64,000 bases of DNA from Leisingera sp. JC1 (GTDB taxonomy: Bacteria; Pseudomonadota; Alphaproteobacteria; Rhodobacterales; Rhodobacteraceae), in the NCBI RefSeq assembly GCF_001679925.1, contig NZ_LYUZ01000136.1, forward strand, positions 1 to 64,000. Reading direction: 5' to 3'. The notes under the pieces were generated by a model, which was not told the DNA's origin, did no database searches, and saw only the letters and a list, made by a program, of their open reading frames with translations. The position numbers were made by a program, and so were the translations under genes. Shown here piece by piece: positions 53,712 to 63,128 of the stretch (position 1 is the first letter of the stretch; each line of letters starts with the position of its first letter).

Positions 53712-54209
53712 ATGAAAAAGACAACTCTGCTGGCGGCTGCGGTTTCGGCAGCCATGGCGGCGCCTGCAGCAGCGCAGGAAGTGACACTGGGGCTGGGGTA
53801 TTCCGACTACCACCGGGAGACGGCGGAAAACGGTGCCCTGTTCGCTGCCGAATACCTGCACACGCCGTTTTATGAAAAAGGGCGGCTGTCGGCACGCTTT
53901 GGCGGCACCCTGCAGGTGGTGGAGACCGGCGACGTTTTTGCCGGTATCGGCATCAGCGGCCTGATCGACCTGAACAACGACTGGTTCATTGAAACCAGCG
54001 TGATGCCCGGCGCCTACCATGAAAGCTCGCCGGAAAACGATCTGGGGTCAGCCTTCGAGATCCGCAGCCTGCTGGCAGTGGGCAAGCGGTTCCAAAACGG
54101 CAAGGCGGTGTCGCTGGCCATCAGCCACAAATCCAACGCCTCCACCGCGGATGAAAACCCGGGCGTGAACTCGCTGACGCTGCGCTGGCATATTCCGCTG
54201 GGCAGCTGA
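53712..54209 (+). CDS. Lipid A 3-O-deacylase (PagL-like) family protein
   Basis: 165 residues. Signal peptide ([21 protein letters not shown]), then an outer-membrane-barrel-like sequence: VTLGLGYSDYHRETAENGA, LYTPFYEKG-type strands, GISGLIDLNNDWFIETSVMPGAY. It ends with the PagL catalytic pair in ISHKSNAST (His-x-Ser-Asn) and a final strand WHIPLGS. PagL removes the 3-position acyl chain of lipid A in the outer membrane. Start preceded by GGGG. AT-rich DNA upstream (53640-53700) may hold the promoter. Confidence 0.82.
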   Translation: MKKTTLLAAAVSAAMAAPAAAQEVTLGLGYSDYHRETAENGALFAAEYLHTPFYEKGRLSARFGGTLQVVETGDVFAGIGISGLIDLNNDWFIETSVMPGAYHESSPENDLGSAFEIRSLLAVGKRFQNGKAVSLAISHKSNASTADENPGVNSLTLRWHIPLGS

Positions 54210-54293
54210 GCCGGGCCGCCGGACCTCGCGCGGGATTGATTTCCCGCGCAACATTCGGCACACCGGGGCGGACAGATTTCAAAAGGCCCGCCC

Positions 54294-55085
54294 ATGACCC
54301 GTATCGATGCCAAATTCGCCGAACTGAATGCCGCCGGCAAGAAAGCCTTTGTCACCTATGTGATGGCGGGCGACCCCGATTATGACTCCTCTCTGGAGGT
54401 GGTGAAGGGGCTGCCGGGCGCCGGTGTCGACATCATCGAGCTGGGCCTGCCGTTCACCGATCCGATGGCTGACGGCCCGACCATCCAGCTGGCGGGCCAG
54501 CGTGCGCTTGACGGCGGCATGACCCTGGAAAAGACGCTGCAGCTGGCCGCCGACTTCCGCAAGGGCGACGACACCACTCCGATCGTGCTGATGGGCTATT
54601 ACAACCCGATCTACAGCCGCGGCGTAGACAAGTTCCTGGAAGACGCCAAGGCCGCCGGCATCGACGGGCTGATCGTGGTGGACCTGCCGCCCGAAGAGGA
54701 TGACGAACTGTGCATCCCGGCACAGAAGGCGGGGCTGAACTTCATCCGCCTGGCGACCCCCACCACCGACGATGCGCGCCTGCCCAAGGTGCTGCAGAAC
54801 ACCTCCGGCTTTGTCTATTATGTCTCGATCACCGGCATCACCGGCGCGGCAGAAGCCGAGGCAGGCGATGTGGGTCCCGAGGTTGCCCGCATCAAGGCGG
54901 CGACTGATCTGCCCATCATCGTGGGTTTTGGCATCAATACGCCGGAAAAGGCGCAGAACATCGCGTCTATTTCGGACGGCGCGGTGGTGGGCAGCGCCAT
55001 CGTCAGCCAGATCGGCGCGGGCAAATCCCCGTCAGAGGTGCTGGCCTTTGTGAAATCGCTGGCGGACGGTGCGCATAAGGGGTGA
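54294..55085 (+). CDS. trpA: Tryptophan synthase alpha subunit
   Basis: 263 residues, TIM barrel. [18 protein letters not shown] carries the catalytic Glu, and ILMGYYNPI... with DLPPEEDDE and [13 protein letters not shown] complete the indole-glycerol-phosphate site. It splits indole-3-glycerol phosphate and passes indole to TrpB. It is separated from trpB by four genes on mixed strands and must have its own promoter. Confidence 0.97.
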   Translation: MTRIDAKFAELNAAGKKAFVTYVMAGDPDYDSSLEVVKGLPGAGVDIIELGLPFTDPMADGPTIQLAGQRALDGGMTLEKTLQLAADFRKGDDTTPIVLMGYYNPIYSRGVDKFLEDAKAAGIDGLIVVDLPPEEDDELCIPAQKAGLNFIRLATPTTDDARLPKVLQNTSGFVYYVSITGITGAAEAEAGDVGPEVARIKAATDLPIIVGFGINTPEKAQNIASISDGAVVGSAIVSQIGAGKSPSEVLAFVKSLADGAHKG

Positions 55086-55111
55086 CGCCCTTACTTACAC
55101 AGTCGGGATTG

Positions 55112-55143
55112 AAAAACCGCGCCTTTGGGCGCGGTTTTTGCGT
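55112..55143 (+). terminator. Terminator of trpA
   Basis: AAAAACCGCGCC / GGCGCGGTTTTT, 12-bp perfect stem with a 4-nt loop, 27 bases past the stop. Confidence 0.9.
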
Positions 55144-55187
55144 TTCCAGGGGTGTGGCAAACGGGGCGTTGCTTTTGCTGGTTTGAA

Positions 55188-55208
55188 TTGGTAAAGAAAT
55201 TTTACCAA
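55188..55208. promoter_or_regulatory. GntR/FadR-type operator upstream of lldD
   Basis: Perfect inverted repeat TTGGTAAA / TTTACCAA separated by five bases, 22 bases ahead of the lldD start. The TGGT..ACCA core is what FadR-subfamily (LldR) GntR repressors bind. No regulator gene is adjacent. Confidence 0.7.
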
Positions 55209-55229
55209 ATGAGATCGGGAGAGAAACCA

Positions 55230-56396
55230 GTGCCGGTGATCACCAATATCAACGACCTGAAGCGCATCTATGAACGCCGTGTGCCGCGGATGTTCTTTGA
55301 CTATGCCGAGAGCGGCAGCTGGACCGAGCAGACCTTTCGCGAGAACTCGTCGGATTTCGAGCAGATCCGCCTGCGCCAGCGGGTGGCGGTGGACATGACG
55401 GGGCGCACAACGGCCAGCCAGATGATCGGTCAGGACGTGGCGATGCCGGTGGCGCTGGCGCCGGTGGGGCTGACGGGCATGCAGCACGCTGACGGAGAGA
55501 TCAAGGCGGCCCGCGCGGCAGAGGAATTCGGCGTGCCCTTCACCCTGTCCACCATGTCGATCAACTCGATCGAGGAAGTGGCGGAGGCGGCTTCCAAGCC
55601 GTTCTGGTTCCAGCTCTATACGATGAAGGATGAGGACTACATCCGCCGGCTGATCCAACGTGCCAAGGATGCCAAGTGCTCGGCACTGGTGATCACGCTG
55701 GACCTGCAGATCCTCGGTCAGCGCCACAAGGATCTGAAGAACGGGTTGTCCGCCCCGCCGAAACTGACACCGGCCACCATTGCCAATCTGATGACCAAAT
55801 GGACCTGGGGCCTGCAGATGCTGGGCGCCAAGCGGCGCAACTTCGGCAACATCGTCGGCCACGTGCACGGCGTATCCGACACCTCGCAGCTGGGCGCCTG
55901 GACGGCGGAACAGTTCGACCCGGCGCTTGACTGGGGCAAGGTCGAAAAGCTGATAGAGATGTGGGGCGGCAAGGTGATTCTGAAGGGAATCCTGGACGCC
56001 GAGGATGCCAGGATGGCCGCCAAGCTGGGCGCTGATGCCATCGTGGTGTCGAACCACGGCGGGCGGCAGCTGGACGGGGCGCTGAGTTCAATCCGGATGC
56101 TGCCGGAGATCATGGACGCCGTGGGCAATGACGTCGAAGTGCATCTCGACAGCGGCATCCGCTCCGGCCAGGACGTGCTGAAGGCGCTGGCGCTGGGGGC
56201 CAAGGGCACAATGATCGGGCGCGCTTTTGTCTATGGCCTGGGCGCCATGGGACAGAAGGGCGTGACTGCAGCGCTGGAAGTGATCCAGAAGGAACTGGAC
56301 ACTACCATGGCACTGTGCGGCGAACGCTCAGTCGAGGCGCTGGGGCGCCACAATCTGCTGATCCCGGAGGATTTCGGCGGCCGCTGGCAAGCGTGA
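55230..56396 (+). CDS. lldD: FMN-dependent L-lactate dehydrogenase / alpha-hydroxyacid oxidase
   Basis: 388 residues from GTG 55230 (GGGAGAG 7 nt ahead); ATG 55209 adds seven residues but lacks a site. FMN motifs: MFFDYAESGSWTEQTFRENS, MPVALAPVGLTGMQHADGE, FWFQLYTMKDEDY, and ADAIVVSNHGGRQLDGALSS with the catalytic His, then VHLDSGIRSGQDVLKALALGAK. It is membrane-linked and oxidises L-lactate to pyruvate, feeding electrons to the quinone pool. Single gene with its own operator. Confidence 0.93.
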   Translation: MPVITNINDLKRIYERRVPRMFFDYAESGSWTEQTFRENSSDFEQIRLRQRVAVDMTGRTTASQMIGQDVAMPVALAPVGLTGMQHADGEIKAARAAEEFGVPFTLSTMSINSIEEVAEAASKPFWFQLYTMKDEDYIRRLIQRAKDAKCSALVITLDLQILGQRHKDLKNGLSAPPKLTPATIANLMTKWTWGLQMLGAKRRNFGNIVGHVHGVSDTSQLGAWTAEQFDPALDWGKVEKLIEMWGGKVILKGILDAEDARMAAKLGADAIVVSNHGGRQLDGALSSIRMLPEIMDAVGNDVEVHLDSGIRSGQDVLKALALGAKGTMIGRAFVYGLGAMGQKGVTAALEVIQKELDTTMALCGERSVEALGRHNLLIPEDFGGRWQA

Positions 56397-56494
56397 AGCC
56401 AGCGCAATAACGACAATCGAGCGGAGTTTTTGCTGTCCAAGCCTCCCGTATGCGCGCAACCTTGAGTTGTTTGATTTGGCATCGGGAGGTTTTG

Positions 56495-58237
56495 ATGCGG
56501 ACGTTTTTAGCAACCTGCGCAATTGGTGCGGCAGCGATGGCGGCACCAGCGGCGGCACAGACGGTTTATGTCAATCAGGGCAGCGACTGGACACCCGGCC
56601 TGCGCCAGCAGTTCTATACCCAGGACCAGGGCGCACGGATCATGCCGATTTCCTGGATGCGGGCGCTGACCCTGCCGGATGGCGAGGCTTTCCTGCATGA
56701 TGCGCTGGCCCGCTATGGCTATCTGCCGCTGGCAGGGCGGCAGGAGGCAGACCTGCCCGCAGGCTTCACCACCAACGGCAGCGGTGCGGATATGGCGGTG
56801 GGGATGACCTGTTCCGCCTGCCACACCCGCCAGATCGAGGTCAGCGGCACCGCCTATAGGATCGACGGCGGCCCCGGCATTGTCGATTTCCAAAGCTTCC
56901 TGAAGGATCTGGACGACGCGGTTCTGGCGGTTCTGGCGGATGAGGACGCCTTTGATGCCTTTGCGGACAAGGTGCTGGGCAGCAGCGCTTCGGTGTCTGA
57001 ACGCAGCGCGCTTAAGACGGAGGTCGAGGTCTGGAGCAACCGCTTCCACACTCTGATCGACCGTTCGCTGCCGGACCCGGCATGGGGGCCAGCGCGGCTG
57101 GACGCGGTGTCGATGATCTTCAACCGCCTGTCGGGGCTGGATATCGGCGAAGCCTCCGATGATTACCTGATTCCGGAAAACATCGCCGTGGCCGATGCCC
57201 CCACCCGCTATCCGTTCCTGTGGAACGCGGCGCGGCAGGACTTCACCCAATGGCCGGGGTTCTCGGCCAATGGCAATGACCTGCTGGGCCTGTCGCGCAA
57301 TCTGGGCGAGGTTTATGGCGTCTTTGCCGACTTCCGACCGCAGCCGCAGTCCGGGCTGCTGTTCAACCGCGACTACATCTCGCAGAATTCCGCGAATTGG
57401 AACGGGCTGAAGGAACTGGAGGAATGGATCTGGGACATTGGCGCGCCGCAATGGCCCTGGGCTCTGGATCACGATCTGGCGACGCAGGGTGAGGCGGTTT
57501 TCAACCGCACCGCGGCAGAGGGCGGCTGTGTGTCCTGCCACGGCAAGAAGAAGGGCAAATTCCGCTCGATCTTCCACACCACATGGGAAACACCGATCCT
57601 GGATGCGGGCACTGACACGCGGGAATGCGGGGTGCTGACCCGGATGGTGAAGACCGGCGTGCTGGACGGCGCGTCGATCCCGCTGACCGGCACTACTTTG
57701 GGTGCTGAGGCCAAGGCGTTCGACGTGCTGGCAGTGTCGGTCGTCGGCGCCATCGTGCAGCATTCGCTGGGCGCCTTTGGCGAGGATTTCGTCAAGACCG
57801 CCAGGGCCGCCGAGGCAACGCCGGGCAACGCCGACGACCGCCAGGCGCTGTCGCAGTTCGAGGACCTGCGCAAGGCCTTTCCGACGGGCGACAACGCAGG
57901 GATGCTGAAGTCCGCGGCGGAGCCGGGCTGCAAATACGAGGCGCGGGTGCTGGACGGGATCTGGGCCGCTGCGCCCTACCTGCACAACGGATCGGTGCCG
58001 ACGCTGCGCGATCTGCTGACTGCGCCTGAAGACCGGCCTGCATCGTTCAAACCCGGCCCGAACTACGATATCGAGGCGGTGGGCATGGCAGCGGAGCAGA
58101 CCGCCTTTGACCATGTGATCGAGACCACGGGCTGCGATCAGCTTGATTCGGGCAACAGCCGCTGCGGCCACGACTACGGCACCGGCCTGCCTGAGGCGGA
58201 CAAAAAGGCGCTGCTGGAGTACCTGAAGTCGATCTAA
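56495..58237 (+). CDS. Periplasmic di-heme cytochrome c (MauG/CCP or RoxA-like superfamily)
   Basis: 580 residues. Signal peptide ([21 protein letters not shown]), first heme motif [13 protein letters not shown] (about residue 110), second [12 protein letters not shown] (about 345), the [17 protein letters not shown] segment and the C-terminal [21 protein letters not shown] (RoxA/CCP-like loop). It is longer than a classic bacterial CcpA (about 330) and closer in size to RoxA-type di-heme oxygenases. GGGAGG precedes ATG 56495. It follows lldD by 98 bases with no terminator between, so the two may be co-transcribed. Substrate unknown. Confidence 0.85.
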   Translation: MRTFLATCAIGAAAMAAPAAAQTVYVNQGSDWTPGLRQQFYTQDQGARIMPISWMRALTLPDGEAFLHDALARYGYLPLAGRQEADLPAGFTTNGSGADMAVGMTCSACHTRQIEVSGTAYRIDGGPGIVDFQSFLKDLDDAVLAVLADEDAFDAFADKVLGSSASVSERSALKTEVEVWSNRFHTLIDRSLPDPAWGPARLDAVSMIFNRLSGLDIGEASDDYLIPENIAVADAPTRYPFLWNAARQDFTQWPGFSANGNDLLGLSRNLGEVYGVFADFRPQPQSGLLFNRDYISQNSANWNGLKELEEWIWDIGAPQWPWALDHDLATQGEAVFNRTAAEGGCVSCHGKKKGKFRSIFHTTWETPILDAGTDTRECGVLTRMVKTGVLDGASIPLTGTTLGAEAKAFDVLAVSVVGAIVQHSLGAFGEDFVKTARAAEATPGNADDRQALSQFEDLRKAFPTGDNAGMLKSAAEPGCKYEARVLDGIWAAAPYLHNGSVPTLRDLLTAPEDRPASFKPGPNYDIEAVGMAAEQTAFDHVIETTGCDQLDSGNSRCGHDYGTGLPEADKKALLEYLKSI

Positions 58238-58251
58238 GTCCGGAAAATGCT

Positions 58252-58280
58252 GCCGCAGCCCTGCCTGCAAGGGCTGCGGC
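58252..58280 (+). terminator. Terminator-like hairpin after the di-heme cytochrome
   Basis: GCCGCAGCCCT / AGGGCTGCGGC, an 11-bp perfect stem with a 7-nt loop, 15 bases past the stop. No U-tract. Confidence 0.55.
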
Positions 58281-58383
58281 GGCACGAAACCCCTTTCCAA
58301 ACTGGCTGAACGGGTCTATAGGCACGGCTTCACGCGGGGTGACAGCCTTGGAGGCACCCCGGCAGACATATTGGAGAATTAAG

Positions 58384-59025
58384 ATGGCAAAAGAGATTCC
58401 TGATCTCGTAGCCCAGGAACGTGCGGGGACGGGCAAGGGCGCCGCTCGCGCTGCGCGCCGCGCAGGCATGGTTCCGGGTGTGGTTTATGGCGGCGACGTG
58501 GATCCGGTTGCGATCCAGATCCCGTTCAACGAACTGCTGAAAAAGCTGAAAGCCGGCCAGTTCAAGTCCACCCTGTGGAACCTGAAAGTGGAAGGCCACG
58601 ACGACGTGCGCGTGATCTGCCGCGACGTTCAGCGCGATGTGGTGAAGGACCTGCCGACCCACCTCGACCTGATGCGCCTGCGCCGCACTTCGAAGATCAA
58701 CCTGTTCATCCCGGTTGAGTTCATCAACGAAGACCAGGCTCCCGGCATCAAGAAGGGCGGCATGCTGAACGTGACCCGTCCCGAGGTTGAGCTGGTTGTG
58801 ACCGCCGGCGATATCCCCGAGAAGCTGGTTGTCGACATGGCTGGCCTGAACATCGGCGACGTTGTCACCATCTCGTCGATCGAGCTGCCGAACGGCACCA
58901 AGCCGACCATCGACCGTGACTTCGTGATTGCAAACATCGCGTCGCCCGGCGGCCTGTCCTCCTCCGATGACGAAGAAGGTGAAGGCGAAGAAGGCGAAGC
59001 AGTGGAAGCAGCTGCTGAAGAATAA
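58384..59025 (+). CDS. rplY: 50S ribosomal protein L25/general stress protein Ctc
   Basis: 213 residues, long (Ctc-type) L25: N-terminal 5S-rRNA-binding domain ([23 protein letters not shown]), a central TL5-type domain, and an acidic C-terminal tail ([22 protein letters not shown]). Highly optimised codons. It is followed by a terminator. pth lies 1.46 kb on, the common rplY-pth pair, here separated by the DadA-like gene. Confidence 0.95.
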   Translation: MAKEIPDLVAQERAGTGKGAARAARRAGMVPGVVYGGDVDPVAIQIPFNELLKKLKAGQFKSTLWNLKVEGHDDVRVICRDVQRDVVKDLPTHLDLMRLRRTSKINLFIPVEFINEDQAPGIKKGGMLNVTRPEVELVVTAGDIPEKLVVDMAGLNIGDVVTISSIELPNGTKPTIDRDFVIANIASPGGLSSSDDEEGEGEEGEAVEAAAEE

Positions 59026-59052
59026 GACCCGTGCCCCTTGGGCAACGGTTTC

Positions 59053-59081
59053 ACGGGCTCCCAATCGGGGGCCCGTTTTCT
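59053..59081 (+). terminator. Terminator of rplY
   Basis: ACGGGCTCCC / GGGGGCCCGT hairpin (one G-T-type mismatch) with TTTTCTTTT, 28 bases past rplY. Confidence 0.8.
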
Positions 59082-59164
59082 TTTGCGCGGCAGGCCGTGT
59101 TCCGGTGATTGACTTTTGCCCGCGCCGCTGTCCCATTTCCGCCTGAGGATCGGGAGGAACGGGC

Positions 59165-60406
59165 ATGGCGGATTACGATATTGCCGTCGCAGGCGCTGGG
59201 GCCGTGGGGATGAGCTGCGCACTGTGGGCACAGATGCGCGGCCACAGGGTGCTGCTGATCGACCCGGAGGATCCGGGATCGGGCACCAGTTACGGCAATG
59301 CCTGCACGCTGGCGACCTATGCCTGCCTGCCGGTGAATGACCCCTCGGTGCTGACTTCGCTGCCCGGCCTGATGTTCTCCAAGGACAGCCCGTTGTCGCT
59401 GTCCTATGCCCATGCGCTGCGCAATCCGGGCTGGATGCTGTCTTTTCTTGCTAACTGCCGCCCCGGCCCGTCAAAGCGGATTTCGGGCCATCTGGCGGAT
59501 CTGCTGTCGCACGCCGATGCCGGGATCAATCCGCTGATCGAGGCCGCGGGCGCAGAAGATCTGGTGGTAGAGCGCGGCCAGCTTTCGGTCTGGTCAACGG
59601 AGAGTGCGGCCAAGGCCGCAAGCAACGGGCTGGAGCGCCGCCGCGCCTTGGGGGTTCCATGGCGGGAGGTGGGTCCGGAAGAAGCGCTGGAGATGGAGCC
59701 GGGGCTGCGTCTGCCGGTCAAGCGCGCAGTGCATTTCCATGCTGCCCGCAGCCTGCGTGACCCGCTGGAGTTCATCACCCGGATGCACCGGGCCTTCACA
59801 GAGCTGGGCGGCACCACCCTGCGCGCCGGGGCTGAAGCGGTCAGGGCTTCGGACACGGGTGTGGAAGTGCAGGCCGGCGGCCAGAGCCTCACCGCGGGCC
59901 ATGCTGTGATAGCCAGCGGCGCGTTTTCCAAGCGGATCGCGGGGGCAGGCACGCGGAAGCTGCCCTTGGGCACAGAGCGCGGCTATCATGTGATGTTTGA
60001 TGGCGAGGCGCATAGGGTGACTCGGCCCGTGGGCTGGGGCGAGGCCGGGTTTTATGCTGTTCCCCATGCACAAGGCCTGCGGCTGACCGGCACGGTGGAG
60101 ATCGCGGCGCTGGATGCGCCCATGAACAAGCGCCGGCTGGCCTATATTGCCCGCAAGGGCGCGGAGATGCTGGGTCAGCTGCCCGCGCCCAGCAGCGAGT
60201 GGCTGGGATGCCGCCCGACAATGCCGGATTCGCTGCCGGTCATTGGCCGCAGCCCGCAGTCGGACCGGGTGCTGTACGCCTTTGGCCACCAGCACATCGG
60301 GCTGACCCTGGGCGGCATTACCGGGCGGTTGATCACCGATCTGGCGGAAGGCCGCCAGCCGAATGTCGATCTGGCGCCTTTTGCGGCAGACCGCAGGTTC
60401 GCCTGA
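59165..60406 (+). CDS. FAD-dependent D-amino-acid dehydrogenase-like oxidase (DadA family)
   Basis: 413 residues. N-terminal dinucleotide motif DIAVAGAGAVGMSCALWAQMRGH, FAD-binding SYGNACTLATYACLPVND, and the DAO superfamily C-terminus GCRPTMPDSLPVIGRSP then YAFGHQHIGLTLGGITGRLI. It oxidises D-amino acids (or glycine/proline-like amines) to keto acids, on the inner face of the membrane. GGGAGGAA precedes ATG 59165. It lies between rplY and pth with a 76-base gap to pth. The substrate is not certain. Confidence 0.88.
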   Translation: MADYDIAVAGAGAVGMSCALWAQMRGHRVLLIDPEDPGSGTSYGNACTLATYACLPVNDPSVLTSLPGLMFSKDSPLSLSYAHALRNPGWMLSFLANCRPGPSKRISGHLADLLSHADAGINPLIEAAGAEDLVVERGQLSVWSTESAAKAASNGLERRRALGVPWREVGPEEALEMEPGLRLPVKRAVHFHAARSLRDPLEFITRMHRAFTELGGTTLRAGAEAVRASDTGVEVQAGGQSLTAGHAVIASGAFSKRIAGAGTRKLPLGTERGYHVMFDGEAHRVTRPVGWGEAGFYAVPHAQGLRLTGTVEIAALDAPMNKRRLAYIARKGAEMLGQLPAPSSEWLGCRPTMPDSLPVIGRSPQSDRVLYAFGHQHIGLTLGGITGRLITDLAEGRQPNVDLAPFAADRRFA

Positions 60407-60482
60407 CGCCGCGCGGCTCTGGATTCCGCAGCCCAAATAGGGCATCACTCGGTTTCCTTGAAACGCAGATTGAGCTCCGCCC

Positions 60483-61160
60483 ATGAAACTCTTTGTCGGC
60501 CTCGGCAATCCCGGCCCGAAATATGAGCGCAACCGCCATAATATCGGCTTTATGGCGCTGGACCAGATTGCCGGCGATCACGGGTTTTCGCCATGGAAAT
60601 CCAAGTTCCAGGCGCTGATCTGCGAGGGCAATTTGGGCGGCGAAAAGGTGCTGCTTTTGAAGCCGCAGACCTTCATGAACCTCTCCGGCCAGTCGGTGGG
60701 GGAGGCGATGCGGTTTTACAAGCTGACGCCTGCAGATGTGGTGGTGCTGCATGATGAGCTGGATCTGGCGCCGGGCAAGGCACGGATGAAACAGGGCGGC
60801 GGCCATGCCGGCCACAACGGGTTGCGGTCGATCCATTCGCATATCGGCGCCGATTACGCGCGGGTGCGGCTGGGGATCGGCCATCCGGGCCACAAGGATG
60901 CGGTGGCGGGCTATGTTCTGCGCGATTTCCCCAAGGCGGATGAGGGCTGGCTGGATGATTTGATGCGCGGCATTTCGGATGGCGCGGCTGAACTGGCGCG
61001 CGGCGATGGCGGCAAGTTCATGAATGCCGTTGCCCTGCGCGTCGCACCGCCGCGCAGTTCCACCAGCAAGCCCAAGGCGGAGGCGAAGCAGCCCGCCAAG
61101 GAGGAGGTGGCGCCGGATACCCGCTCGCCGCTGGAAAAACTGATGGACAAGTTCAAGTAA
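60483..61160 (+). CDS. pth: Peptidyl-tRNA hydrolase
   Basis: 225 residues. FVGLGNPGPKYERNRHNIGFMAL holds the catalytic His (His about 20) and Asn. LLLKPQTFMNLSGQSV, HDELDLAPGKARMKQGGGHAGHNGLRSI and RLGIGHPGHKDAVAGYVL complete the site. It recycles peptidyl-tRNA. The last ~40 residues are a basic/acidic tail (SKPKAEAKQPAKEEV) beyond the core fold, as in other roseobacters. ATG start with AGATTGAGCTCC context. Confidence 0.96.
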   Translation: MKLFVGLGNPGPKYERNRHNIGFMALDQIAGDHGFSPWKSKFQALICEGNLGGEKVLLLKPQTFMNLSGQSVGEAMRFYKLTPADVVVLHDELDLAPGKARMKQGGGHAGHNGLRSIHSHIGADYARVRLGIGHPGHKDAVAGYVLRDFPKADEGWLDDLMRGISDGAAELARGDGGKFMNAVALRVAPPRSSTSKPKAEAKQPAKEEVAPDTRSPLEKLMDKFK

Positions 61161-61191
61161 GCCCAGGCTGAAAACAGAAAGAGACAGGCAG

Positions 61192-62112
61192 ATGGTGAAA
61201 CTGATTATCGACACCGATCCGGGCATCGACGATGCCATGGCGATCTTCTATGCCGCCGCGGCTCCGGACATCGACCTCTTGGGGGTGACCACGATCTTCG
61301 GCAATGTGACCACTGCGACCGCCACCCGGAACGCGCTGCGCCTGCTGGAAGCGGCAGAGCTGGACGTGCCGGTGGCGGCTGGTGCGGCCACTCCCCTGGT
61401 GCTGCCGCCGTTCAAGCCTTCGGCCTATGTGCATGGCGAGGAAGGGTTTGGCGACATCCCGGCGGCAGAGCCCAAGGGCAAACCGCTGGAGGAAGACGCC
61501 GCGGATTTCCTCTGCCGCATGGCGCGCGAGCACAAGGGCGAGCTGGTGGTCTGCCCGATCGGCCCGCTGACCAATATCGCGCTGGCGATGCAGCGGGATG
61601 CGGAGTTCATCAGGAACGTGAAGTCCATCGTGGTGATGGGCGGCTCGCTGGAAGAGGGCGGCAATATCACGCCCCACGCCGAGGCCAACATCTACCATGA
61701 CCCGCATGCGGCGGACGTGGTTTGCCAGGGTGGCTCCAAGGTGGTGTTCGTGGGGCTGGATGTCACCCACCGCATCCTGTGCCTTGCGGAGGATTTCGAG
61801 GCGATTGCCGCCAAGTCGCCGGAGCTGGGCGGCATGCTGCAGGAGATGTCCTATTTCTACCTGAAGTTCTATCAGGAGGTCGCGGGCAAGAACGGCTGTT
61901 CGCTGCATGACCCGGCGGCGGTGATTGCCTGCACCAACCCGGAACTGTTCGGGATACGCGATGTGGCGCTGCAGGTGTCCTGCGAGGGCGAAACCTCCGG
62001 TGCAACGCTGGCTGCGCCGGACAGCGGGCGGGCGCCGGTCAAGGTCTGTATGACGGTGGAGGCTGAGGCGGTGAAATCGCTGTTCCTGAAACGGCTGGCG
62101 CTGCTGCCTTAA
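61192..62112 (+). CDS. Nucleoside hydrolase (IUNH family)
   Basis: 306 residues. VKLIIDTDPGIDDAMAIFYA is the calcium-binding DxDxxxDD motif. PIGPLTNIALAM, VMGGSLEEGGNITPHAEANIYHDPHAA and VGLDVTHRI give the ribose and base pocket; SLHDPAAV supplies the late Asp. It hydrolyses ribonucleosides to base plus ribose (purine/pyrimidine salvage). The start at 61192 follows GAGACAGG; the gene lies 31 bases after pth, possibly co-transcribed. Confidence 0.93.
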   Translation: MVKLIIDTDPGIDDAMAIFYAAAAPDIDLLGVTTIFGNVTTATATRNALRLLEAAELDVPVAAGAATPLVLPPFKPSAYVHGEEGFGDIPAAEPKGKPLEEDAADFLCRMAREHKGELVVCPIGPLTNIALAMQRDAEFIRNVKSIVVMGGSLEEGGNITPHAEANIYHDPHAADVVCQGGSKVVFVGLDVTHRILCLAEDFEAIAAKSPELGGMLQEMSYFYLKFYQEVAGKNGCSLHDPAAVIACTNPELFGIRDVALQVSCEGETSGATLAAPDSGRAPVKVCMTVEAEAVKSLFLKRLALLP

Positions 62113-62150
62113 CCCCGCGGCCCTGAAACTGCATGGCGGCCAGCAGGCCG

Positions 62151-63011
62151 TCAGGCATACCGCTTGGCCCCGGCGACGCAGAGCACCACAAAGGCCGTGG
62201 CGCCCAGCATGGCGGGGGCCACCGGCTCTGACAGCAGCCAGGCTGCCAGGATCAGGCCCAGGAACGGCTGCAAGAGCTGCAGCTGTCCCACGCCCGCGGT
62301 GCCGCCAAGCGCCAGGCCGCGGTACCAGAACACAAATCCGATCAGCATCGAGAACATCGAGACATAGCCCAGGCTGATCCAGACCGGCAGGCTGAGCCCC
62401 GCAAGTGTTTCGGGCCGGGCGGCCAGTGCAGTCAGCGCCATTACCGGCAGCGCCAGTGCCAGCGCCCAGGAAATCACCTGCCAGCCGCCCAGCCGCCGCG
62501 ACAGCTGTGCCCCCTCGGCATAGCCCAGACCGCAAAAGGTAATGGCCGCCAGCATCAGCGCATCGCCTGTCAGCGACACCTCCGCATTCTGCGACAGCGC
62601 AAAACCCGCTACGGCCAGGCTGCCGAGGATGGAAAACAGCCAGAACAGCGGGCCGGGCCGCTCTCCGCCGCGCAGCACGCCGAAAATGGCGGTCGCCAGC
62701 GGCAGCAGGCCGATGAAGACGGTCGAATGCGCGGCTGTGATATGCTGCAGCGCCATCGCGGTCAGCAGCGGAAAGCCGATCACCACACCGCCCGCAACCA
62801 CTGCCAGCGGCAGCAGGTCCTGACGGCGCGGCACCGGCTGGCGCAGCAGGAGGAGCAGCGCGGCCCCGGCCAGTGCGGCGATGACAGCCCGGGCTGACGT
62901 CAGGAACACCGGTTCCAGCATCCCCACCGCAACGCGGGTTGCAGGCAGCGATCCGCTGAAGATCACAACACCCAACAGCCCGCTGCCCCAGCCTGAAAAT
63001 GATGCCTGCAT
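62151..63011 (-). CDS. EamA/DMT-superfamily permease
   Basis: 286 residues, about ten TM helices with the duplicated EamA fold (GVVIFSGSLPATRVAVGML, LTSARAVIAALAGAAL; second half LGGWQVISWALALALPVMALTALA, VGQLQLLQPFLGLILAAWLLSEPVAP). Drug/metabolite exporters of this type often export amino acids or their derivatives. Divergent from the MocR-type regulator with 117 bases between that contain a 9-2-9 operator; such regulator/EamA pairs are common. Convergent with the nucleoside hydrolase. Confidence 0.88.
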   Translation of the reverse strand: MQASFSGWGSGLLGVVIFSGSLPATRVAVGMLEPVFLTSARAVIAALAGAALLLLLRQPVPRRQDLLPLAVVAGGVVIGFPLLTAMALQHITAAHSTVFIGLLPLATAIFGVLRGGERPGPLFWLFSILGSLAVAGFALSQNAEVSLTGDALMLAAITFCGLGYAEGAQLSRRLGGWQVISWALALALPVMALTALAARPETLAGLSLPVWISLGYVSMFSMLIGFVFWYRGLALGGTAGVGQLQLLQPFLGLILAAWLLSEPVAPAMLGATAFVVLCVAGAKRYA

Positions 63012-63076
63012 TGTCTGTCTCCCTTGTTTCAGGTCTTTCTAAGACTGCAGGCGTGCCATAGACAGATACGGAGCCA

Positions 63077-63096
63077 TACAGTTTTTTAAAACTGTA
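63077..63096. promoter_or_regulatory. Operator between EamA and MocR-type genes
   Basis: TACAGTTTT-TT-AAAACTGTA, a 9-2-9 inverted repeat, with another TACAGT half-site at 63113-63118 just before the regulator start. It fits a MocR dimer site with a direct-repeat half. Confidence 0.7.
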
Positions 63097-63128
63097 CTGG
63101 TGCATGGAGCAATACAGTGAGGTATCCC

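Noticed and set aside
56507-58300. 597-codon minus-strand frame opposite the di-heme cytochrome
   Set aside because: Shadow frame; the plus strand has a signal peptide and two heme motifs.
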